A stretch of 48,971 bases of DNA, from contig MNUR01000033.1 of the NCBI GenBank assembly GCA_001871115.1, positions 1-48,971 on the forward strand, in the 5' to 3' direction. The stretch comes from Elusimicrobia bacterium CG1_02_56_21. GTDB taxonomy: Bacteria; Elusimicrobiota; Elusimicrobia; Elusimicrobiales; UBA9959. Shown one piece after another: positions 23,372 to 29,816 of this stretch (position 1 is its first letter; the number at the start of each line of letters is the position of its first letter). Below the pieces are notes generated by a model. That model made no database searches. It was not told where the DNA came from and saw nothing but the letters and a program-made list of their open reading frames with translations. The position numbers were made by a program, and so were the translations under genes.

Positions 23372-25255
23372 CTAGTCAGACTGACTGTGCCGCCCCGGCA
23401 GCGGGTTCACGGCTGGCTGTTTTTTCTTATCAAAAAGAAGGTTCCCTATCACCAGGTAATCCATCCCGGTAGCCATAAAACACCGGTAGGCGTCGGCCGG
23501 GGTGCTTACAATCGGCTCTCCCCTCACATTAAAACTGGTGTTTACCAGCATCCCGCAGCCGGTGCGCTTTTTAAATGCGCTGAGCAGAGCATGGAAACCG
23601 GGATTAATGCAGGCATCTACCGTCTGCAGCCTGGCTGAATAATCCAGGTGGGTCACGGCGGGAAGCTCAGAGCGCGGAAAACCGAGTTTAGCCTCCGGCG
23701 CCATTGGGTCCCGTCCGGACGGGCCAGGTTTACGCAGTTTCTTTTGCACATGGTCGATAAGGAGCATATAAGGGGAAGCTGTCCCGCTTTCGAAATATTC
23801 ACCCGCGTCCCCGGCAAGTACGGAGGGCGCGAAAGGCCTGAAGCTCTCCCTGTTCTTTATCTTCAGATTAAGTTTTCTCTGCATCCCCGGGCTGCGTGGA
23901 TCTGCAAGTATGCTCCTGTTGCCCAGCGCGCGGGGCCCCCACTCTTCCCTGCCCTGGTGCCAGCCGAGCACGGCCCCGCTGTCCAGCAGCTCAGCCGCTT
24001 TTTCGTACAGAAGTCCGCCCTCAAGGCGCTCCCAGACCGCGCCGCTCGCCTCCGCCATGGCAAGCGCGTCCCGCTCTGTATATTCAGGACCCAGCAAGGC
24101 TCCGCGCATCCCGTCCCCGCCGCCTCCGGGCTTGCGCGGCTCTCCGTAGTATATATGGTGGGCCGCCAGGGCCGCGCCCAGGGCCCCCCCGCCGTCGCCG
24201 GCCGCCGGCTGTATCCACAGACCATCAAATATATTTTCACGCATTATCCGGGAATTGGCCACGCAGTTAAGTGCAACGCCGCCGGCCAGGCACAGGTTTT
24301 TAGCGCCCGTAAGCTTCCTGGCTTCCCTAGCCAGTTTAAGAATTATGTCCTCTGTTACGCCCTGGGCCGCCAGGGCCAGATCGCAGTAGCCCTGCGTCAG
24401 AGCTGAACCGGGCGCGCGGGGCGGCAGGCCGAAAAGCGCGGTCCATTTCTGAACGTTTACCATCCGCAGACCGGCGGCATAGTTGAAATAAGCCTGGTTA
24501 AGATGGATAGAACCGTCAGGCTTGATATCCACCAGCGCCGAGCGTATCTTATCCTTCATTCCTCCCGCACCTTCGGGGCCGGGGTTTCCATAGGGCGCGA
24601 GGCCCATCAGCTTATATTCCCCCGAGTTAACTTTAAAGCCGGCGTAATAAGTGAAAGCCGAATAGAACAGGCCCAGGGAATGAGGAAAATGCTGTTCGCG
24701 CAGAACTTCTATCTCTTTGCCCCGGCCCCGCCCTATTATGCCGGTAGCCCATTCCCCCACGCCGTCCACAGTAAGTATAGCCGCATCCTCAAAAGGAGCC
24801 GGATAAAAAGCGCTGGCGGCGTGAGAAAGATGATGTTCGGGAAAAAGAAGCTTAACCCGGGAAGCGTCGCAGGGGCCCAGCCCGGAAAGTTTCTCACGCA
24901 ATATTTTTTTAAGCAGCAGTTTTTCTTTTATCCAGACCGGCATCGCGGCGACGAACTGGCGGAGGCCGCGGGGAGCAAAAGCATAGTGGGTTTCAAGCAG
25001 GCGCTCGAATTTAAGCAGGGGCTTTTCGTAATAGGCTACAGCGTCTAGGTCCGCGACCGACAGGGGCTTGCCGCCCGGCAGGAGCAGCCCGCCCCGCTCA
25101 AGGCAGGCCCGCGCGGCGTTCAGCGGAAAGGCGGCATCGTGCTTTATGCGGGTAAAACGCTCTTCATGGGCCGCAAAAACCACTTCTCCGTCCACGGTAA
25201 GAGCCGCGGAGGAGTCGTGATAAAAAGCCGATATCCCCAGTATGATTTTTGACAT
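23372..25255 (-). CDS. Carbamoyltransferase, NodU/CmcH/TobZ family
   Basis: This 627-residue protein has the normal full length. N-terminal Kae1-like ASKHA domain: ILGISAFYHDSSAAL, HEERFTRIKHD, and HHLSHAASAFY with the metal-binding histidines, then VDGVGEW and LAGGVALNC. C-terminal carbamoyltransferase domain: GWHQGREEWGPRALGNRSIL, DPR, and NTSFNVRGEPIV. Such enzymes make carbamoyl-adenylate from carbamoyl phosphate and ATP and transfer the carbamoyl group to a hydroxyl of a sugar or natural product. No glycosyltransferase or other tailoring gene is nearby, so the acceptor is unknown. First gene of a three-gene unit with DUF5989 and SxtJ. Confidence 0.93.
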   Translation of the reverse strand: MSKIILGISAFYHDSSAALTVDGEVVFAAHEERFTRIKHDAAFPLNAARACLERGGLLLPGGKPLSVADLDAVAYYEKPLLKFERLLETHYAFAPRGLRQFVAAMPVWIKEKLLLKKILREKLSGLGPCDASRVKLLFPEHHLSHAASAFYPAPFEDAAILTVDGVGEWATGIIGRGRGKEIEVLREQHFPHSLGLFYSAFTYYAGFKVNSGEYKLMGLAPYGNPGPEGAGGMKDKIRSALVDIKPDGSIHLNQAYFNYAAGLRMVNVQKWTALFGLPPRAPGSALTQGYCDLALAAQGVTEDIILKLAREARKLTGAKNLCLAGGVALNCVANSRIMRENIFDGLWIQPAAGDGGGALGAALAAHHIYYGEPRKPGGGGDGMRGALLGPEYTERDALAMAEASGAVWERLEGGLLYEKAAELLDSGAVLGWHQGREEWGPRALGNRSILADPRSPGMQRKLNLKIKNRESFRPFAPSVLAGDAGEYFESGTASPYMLLIDHVQKKLRKPGPSGRDPMAPEAKLGFPRSELPAVTHLDYSARLQTVDACINPGFHALLSAFKKRTGCGMLVNTSFNVRGEPIVSTPADAYRCFMATGMDYLVIGNLLFDKKKQPAVNPLPGRHSQSD

Positions 25256-25292
25256 TCAAAGCGCCGCCCTGGTAGTTATTATATAAACAAAA

Positions 25293-25314
25293 AACCGCCG
25301 GTTGTCCGGCGGTT
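25293..25314 (-). terminator. Intrinsic terminator of the deiminase-family gene
   Basis: AACCGCCGG / CCGGCGGTT, loop TTGT. Read on the minus strand it is followed by TTTGTTTATAT, and it lies 19 bases after the stop codon of the gene at 25334-26542. Confidence 0.75.
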
Positions 25315-25333
25315 CTTGTCTGCGCTCCCGGGT

Positions 25334-26542
25334 TTACAGGCCGTTGAGCAGCTGGTCCACGGAGGTTGAACTATTGCCGGGCAGCGGGGCCATCGGCACG
25401 GTTACGGTTATGTCCGTGAAGACGGGGACGTCCGTAAGGCTGACGCTCTTGCCGGGCGCGCCGGGGATAGTCTGCGTGACGCAGTGTATAGAGCCGCCGG
25501 AAACTATGCTGTCGTCAGTATTGACCGGAACTACCGTATAGCCGGCGGACTCGTAGGCGGCCCTGGCATTGGCCTCCTCGGCGGAACCGGTATAGGAAGG
25601 GATAATGGCCACGTTATTGACCAGCGTGGAGTTGGTGTAGGTGTACCAGGCGTCGGTGGCCCAGCCCTTCACGGTAATTATCTTGTAAGGCTGGCCGTTC
25701 GGGGCCTTATTAGCCTTGAACCAGGCCATTGCCTTCTCGCTATTGGTCTTATACGGCTCGGTCTCGGCCACCGACAGCAGCACGGTATTATCGTCAAGCA
25801 GCTTCATGAACATGTCGATGTGGCCGGTACCGTCGGCGGGCTGGCCGGGGTAGCCGGAATACTCGAAGGTGACTATCTTCTTAACCTTGAGGTAATTCTT
25901 AAGGTGCGTGTTGACCTGGGCTTCGCTCATGTTGGAATTCCAGAGATAAGTGCGCTTGGTCATGAACAGGGTTCCACGGCTGTCCACCATCAGGTTGCCG
26001 CCGTCCATGATTATCGGCATCCCGTAAACGCCGATACTCTTGGCCTTGCCGAGCGCGGCAGGAACGGCGTCGTCGTTGCGGCGGTACTGGTAGTGACGGT
26101 AGATAGAGTCGACTATGCCGGGCTTGCCGGTGTTCGCCGAAACGCCGAACGGGCCGTAGTCGCGCATCCAGACTGAGTCGAGCGGTGCGCTTATCTGGGA
26201 GTAGCTGGTGGCGGGCACGCCCGAGATAGAGTTAGGACCGGCTACTGCCCAGAGCTGCGCCTTGGCGACGCCGGTAACGGCCTTGGCTATGCTGGTCAGC
26301 ATGGGCGTATAAGCCGCCCAGCCGATAGCGACCGCGGAAACCGGCTCGTATTCAGCCGGCATGCGGAAATCCGAAGGGGTTACGCCGCGGTGCGCGGGAG
26401 CGAGGACAGCCGCTTTCCCGTCGGCTTGCTCGCGGGAATGGTCTATCCAGTTAGGAAGAGGTTTATCGAGGTCGAGGGCGAAAGCCCCGGTTGAGAAGAT
26501 GCTTAAAAAAGACAGCGCGAGGAATCCGTTGAGTTTTTTCAT
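25334..26542 (-). CDS. Exported agmatine-deiminase / peptidylarginine-deiminase family protein
   Basis: The 402-residue protein starts with a signal peptide (GFLALSFLSIFSTGAFA). The guanidine-modifying (GME) family motifs follow: SVWMRDYGPFG, IIMDGGNLMVD, DGTGHIDMFMKL (catalytic His and Asp) and SGGSIHCVTQTIPG with the catalytic Cys. This is the bacterial PAD_porph family, whose members act as agmatine deiminases (agmatine to N-carbamoylputrescine) or as secreted peptidylarginine deiminases. Export argues against ordinary cytoplasmic agmatine use and for action on periplasmic or external substrates, including peptidyl arginine. The C-terminal 60 residues are an extra beta-rich tail. Confidence 0.85.
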   Translation of the reverse strand: MKKLNGFLALSFLSIFSTGAFALDLDKPLPNWIDHSREQADGKAAVLAPAHRGVTPSDFRMPAEYEPVSAVAIGWAAYTPMLTSIAKAVTGVAKAQLWAVAGPNSISGVPATSYSQISAPLDSVWMRDYGPFGVSANTGKPGIVDSIYRHYQYRRNDDAVPAALGKAKSIGVYGMPIIMDGGNLMVDSRGTLFMTKRTYLWNSNMSEAQVNTHLKNYLKVKKIVTFEYSGYPGQPADGTGHIDMFMKLLDDNTVLLSVAETEPYKTNSEKAMAWFKANKAPNGQPYKIITVKGWATDAWYTYTNSTLVNNVAIIPSYTGSAEEANARAAYESAGYTVVPVNTDDSIVSGGSIHCVTQTIPGAPGKSVSLTDVPVFTDITVTVPMAPLPGNSSTSVDQLLNGL

Positions 26543-26650
26543 GCAGTATCCGCCTTGTAATAATTTTCCGCTACTAAATAAAACGCATATACTACCCTGA
26601 TTTAATTATAGCCGTTAGCCGGGGACTACACATGGGCCAAATGTACAAAT

Positions 26651-26680
26651 CGGGCCTGGGTCTAAAGACCCAGACGCCCG
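26651..26680. repeat. Palindromic intergenic element (copy 3), possible terminator
   Basis: Nested inverted repeat: CGGGC-CTGGGTCT / AGACCCAG-AC-GCCCG, with a two-base apex. It begins 4 bases after the stop of the AI-2E-family gene as read on the minus strand and could end its transcript, although the following T-run is weak. Confidence 0.5.
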
Positions 26681-26684
26681 GCAA

Positions 26685-27728
26685 TTACTTTTGCGCCGCT
26701 GCGGCCGGCGCCTGCCAGGAATTAAGCAATGCCAGCAGCATTGCCGCCACTATAGGGCCGAAGATCACTCCCAGTATCCCGAACATGTTTATCCCGGCAA
26801 AGATGGAAATAAGGGCCAGCAGGGGATGCATATCCCCGTGGCCTTTAAGCACGATGGGCCTGATAAAGTTATCCATAAGACCCGCCACTACAGCGATAAA
26901 GCCCATGAGAACCAGCTTTATAAGCGAGCCGCTGAAATAAAGGTAAATTCCCGCGGCGAGGCAAACCGGCAGGCTGCCCAGCACAGGGATCCAGGCAAAG
27001 ATGAAAGTAGCGCCGCCGGCAAGGAAAATAGCCGGGACCCCTAGCAGCCAGAACCCGGTCATGACGACCAGGGCCTGGGCCGCGGCCGCGGCCGAGGTGG
27101 CCCAAACGGTGGAAGCAGCCGTAGCCCTGAAAGAAGATATCAGCCGGCCGCGAAGGCCCGCATCCATAGGGACCCTGGAGATAAACCATTTCAAAAAGTC
27201 CTCACCCTCGAAAAGAAGGAAGAACCAGGTGAGCAGTGAAATTACAAGTTTAAGGGCCAGGTCCGGCAGCGCCGCCGCCTGGACGAGTATAATCCGGCTG
27301 AGCGCGCCGCCGGCGCTCTGCGCGAATTCCAGCCCCTTGGCCTGCAGGCCGGCCGGGCTTTCTACTACCCATTGCACCGGTTTCAAGGCGGTAACCGTAG
27401 CTACAGCGGCCCGGATAAAATCCGCCCCCCGTTCGTCGGCCAGGTAAGCGGCCAGGGAGATAGCCTGCTTTATAGCGGTAACCGCGAAAACGGTGAGCGG
27501 GGCAATTATTGCGACCAGGATCACAAGCATGGAGAGCGAGGAGGCCGAGCGCGGTCCCACTCCGTGCTTTACCAACAGGTTGTAAAGCGGCCTGCTGAGA
27601 ATAGCCAGCAGCAGCCCCATCAACAGAGCTATGAGATAAGGCCAGACCATAGCCAGGAAGATCGAGAGAAAAACGGCCAAAAGTACGAGCAGGGTTATCC
27701 CGGAAGTTTTATTCTGAATTGTCGTCAT
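26685..27728 (-). CDS. AI-2E family (PerM/TqsA-like) transporter
   Basis: A 347-residue membrane protein with the family's layout: two or three N-terminal helices, a central soluble stretch, and four or five C-terminal helices with LVISLLTWFFLLFEGEDF, IFAWIPVLGSLPVCLAAGIYLY, DNFIRPIVLKGHGDMHPLLALISIFAGINMFGILGVIFGP. The DN-x-x-R-P and G-x-x-G-x-x-x-GP motifs are diagnostic. Members export autoinducer-2 or small ions and other solutes; the substrate here is unknown and LuxS is not in the window. Confidence 0.9.
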   Translation of the reverse strand: MTTIQNKTSGITLLVLLAVFLSIFLAMVWPYLIALLMGLLLAILSRPLYNLLVKHGVGPRSASSLSMLVILVAIIAPLTVFAVTAIKQAISLAAYLADERGADFIRAAVATVTALKPVQWVVESPAGLQAKGLEFAQSAGGALSRIILVQAAALPDLALKLVISLLTWFFLLFEGEDFLKWFISRVPMDAGLRGRLISSFRATAASTVWATSAAAAAQALVVMTGFWLLGVPAIFLAGGATFIFAWIPVLGSLPVCLAAGIYLYFSGSLIKLVLMGFIAVVAGLMDNFIRPIVLKGHGDMHPLLALISIFAGINMFGILGVIFGPIVAAMLLALLNSWQAPAAAAQK

Positions 27729-27823
27729 TTTATCCTGGATTTATTCTACTATTTTATAAAGTCGCTTAAACGCCGCGGCTCCGGTTGGGCTGTCCGTGCT
27801 ATTTAAGTTAGAATTCAGTTTAT

Positions 27824-28456
27824 ATGTTGTATAGCCGGTCCTCAAACAGTTTCTCCGGATATTTCGCGGACGATTCCGCGAAATCACTTCTTGCCTCAAA
27901 CGGTATCGCGCTGGCTTTAGGCCTTATTCTGCGCTGGGACTTGTACTATCTGATGTGCGTCTACTGGTTCCAGAGCGTCATCATCGGCTACTACAACTTC
28001 CGCCGGATGCGCGCGCTCAGGAATTTCAGCACCTCCGGCCTCACCATGAACGAGAGGCCGGTGCCCGGGAACGAAGAGGGCAAACGCTCGACCGCGAACT
28101 TCTTCGCCCTTCACTACGGCTTCTTCCATTTGAGCTACCTTATTTTCCTGCTGCAAAAGGCCGCCGGGTTCGGCCGGGCGGATTATTTTGCCATAGCAGC
28201 CGCGGCCTTCGCCTTCCAGCGAAACCATAGCTTCTCATTCTCCTGCCACCTGGAGAAAGACCTTCAGCGCAAGGCCAACTTGGGAAGCATGATGCTATTC
28301 CCCTACCTCCGGGTGGTCCCGATGCACCTGATGATAGGCCTCGGGACCGAACTTGGAGCAAGCTCGGCGGCAGGGATAATACTGTTCGCGGGTCTGAAAA
28401 CCGGGCCCGATCTTCTTATGCATGCCGTGGAGCATGCCTGGACCGGCGGCAAATAA
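27824..28456 (+). CDS. DUF6498-like membrane protein
   Basis: A 210-residue protein with four to five transmembrane segments. The pattern YYLMCVYWFQSVIIGYYNFRRM, then FFALHYGFFHLSYLIFL and later LFPYLRVVPMHLMIGLG matches, as I recall it, the DUF6498 family of unknown function. The conserved HYG-x-FH block suggests a metal or heme site in the membrane, but nothing is shown. Closed by a terminator. Confidence 0.6.
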   Translation: MLYSRSSNSFSGYFADDSAKSLLASNGIALALGLILRWDLYYLMCVYWFQSVIIGYYNFRRMRALRNFSTSGLTMNERPVPGNEEGKRSTANFFALHYGFFHLSYLIFLLQKAAGFGRADYFAIAAAAFAFQRNHSFSFSCHLEKDLQRKANLGSMMLFPYLRVVPMHLMIGLGTELGASSAAGIILFAGLKTGPDLLMHAVEHAWTGGK

Positions 28457-28487
28457 AAAGACCTCCCTGCGGGGGAGGCCTTTTTTC
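28456..28487 (+). terminator. Intrinsic terminator
   Basis: CCTCCC / GGGAGG stem with a short loop, A-rich before and TTTTTTCTTT after, directly downstream of the DUF6498-like gene. Confidence 0.8.
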
Positions 28488-28501
28488 TTTACGTCGGGCT
28501 T

Positions 28502-29614
28502 TTACTGTGCAGGAGGCCCAGCCTGCCGGGCGGTACGGGCGGCATGGCTCTGATTGCCCATCCTCGTCAGCCACGCCGCTCCGAGCCCGAGCATAGCCCC
28601 GAAAGTCAGCAGCATAAAGCCTATAAGGGAAAGCACCCCTCCGACCAGAGGGATAAGCTTCCCAAGGAACAGCAGCCCGGCCATAATAGCGTAACCGGCG
28701 GCCACTTTACCGGGCAGGCCCGAAGGACCGGTTTTCTTTAACCCCTCAAAGAACCGTCCCTGCAATACCACGCTGAAAGCGCTGAGCCCCAGCACGCCGG
28801 CGGCGGAGTAGATCATGAGCGCGAACGGAACCAGCGGGATCCCCAGCACTGAAACCACCATCATTACCAGCCCGGGAAAGAACGCCACTACCATAAGCGC
28901 ACCGATACCGCAGGCGCGCCACATATCCCCGGAAATAACGGCCACGGTGTGCTCCACGTTCTTCGGGAAAAAGACCGCAGGAAGGATCATAAGTACGGCC
29001 CCGGTAGCCAGCATAGAGAATAAAAACATCAAACCGAGCCCCGCCAGGCCGCCTGCCATCACAGGACCGAAGCCGTGATCCCCGTCGCCGTTACCGGAAT
29101 AGCGGGCCAGCCTGAGCACGCGCGGAAGGACCTTGCGCACAGCGCGCATGTCAAAGCTGTTAACCTCTCCTTTATGAACGGTGCCGGCGCCTTTTACAAC
29201 GGAGCCGCCCAGCGAGGAAATGTCCCCGTCCACCTCACCAGGGCCGACAAGTTCCACATTTCCGCCTACACTGGAAACATAACCGTAAACTTTTCCGCTG
29301 ATAGTCACCGGCCCGCCTACGCTTGAGACGTCGCCGTTGACCCGTCCGGCGATGGCCACCGGGCCCCCTATGGCCGAAAGGTCCCCGGTGATCTCTCCGT
29401 TAACTATCACCTGGGCTCCGCCCACGGCTACGGCGTCGCCATTTAGAACCCCGTTGACGGTAATAGACTTGTCTGTAGCCACATCCCCGTTTACGGTCTG
29501 TCCTTTCTCTATGAGCACGTCTTCATGACCGATCTGGCTCCGGCGCGCCTGCGCCGTCTGCCCGAGGCAGGCCAGGGCCGCCGCAACTAACGCGTACCTT
29601 TTAATATTTTTCAT
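28502..29614 (-). CDS. Bactofilin-like beta-helix protein with membrane domain
   Basis: ATG 29614 was chosen: AGGAGG stands at ideal distance and a signal peptide follows (KRYALVAAALACLGQTAQA). The open frame continues upstream to 29782 but that part is a sigma-factor stump. The 370-residue protein has a short-repeat domain at about 30-130 (VNGDVATDKSITVNGVLNGD, then GDLSAIGGPVAIAGRVNGDVSSVGG), a right-handed beta-helix of bactofilin/polymer-forming type, here exported. The C-terminal 180 residues contain five or six transmembrane helices. Such proteins are often found with ECF sigma/anti-sigma genes and are thought to act in envelope stress. Confidence 0.75.
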   Translation of the reverse strand: MKNIKRYALVAAALACLGQTAQARRSQIGHEDVLIEKGQTVNGDVATDKSITVNGVLNGDAVAVGGAQVIVNGEITGDLSAIGGPVAIAGRVNGDVSSVGGPVTISGKVYGYVSSVGGNVELVGPGEVDGDISSLGGSVVKGAGTVHKGEVNSFDMRAVRKVLPRVLRLARYSGNGDGDHGFGPVMAGGLAGLGLMFLFSMLATGAVLMILPAVFFPKNVEHTVAVISGDMWRACGIGALMVVAFFPGLVMMVVSVLGIPLVPFALMIYSAAGVLGLSAFSVVLQGRFFEGLKKTGPSGLPGKVAAGYAIMAGLLFLGKLIPLVGGVLSLIGFMLLTFGAMLGLGAAWLTRMGNQSHAARTARQAGPPAQ

Positions 29615-29782
29615 TTTTTTCCTCCTATATTTCAAATCCGGCTCCCGGCAGACCGCCGGCTCCCTGAGCAGGCGCGGACCGAAACTATAGATCCTGTTCT
29701 GATAAGCGTCCGCTATGCCTGCAAAGGCGGAATTATCCCACTCCGGGCAGCGGCCCAACAGTTCTGCTTCGGTTTCACCCAT
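29615..29782 (-). pseudogene. ECF sigma factor stump, fused in frame to the next gene
   Basis: The 56 codons from ATG 29782 encode ETEAELLGRC, DNSAFAGIADAYQNRIYSFG and PRLLREP. This is the start of sigma-70 region 2 in ECF sigma factors (typically E-L-x-x-R-C, AF-x-x-L-x-x-x-Y-x-x-x-V-Y). Where region 2.2-2.4 with the DAEDLVQE helix should come, the frame turns into AVCREPDLKYRRKK and then meets the binding site and start of the bactofilin-like gene. The rest of the sigma factor and any anti-sigma factor are missing: a deletion remnant with no stop codon before the next gene. Confidence 0.6.
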
Positions 29783-29816
29783 TATTATCAGTACGTCACG
29801 CCGGGGTTTTGGTGCC

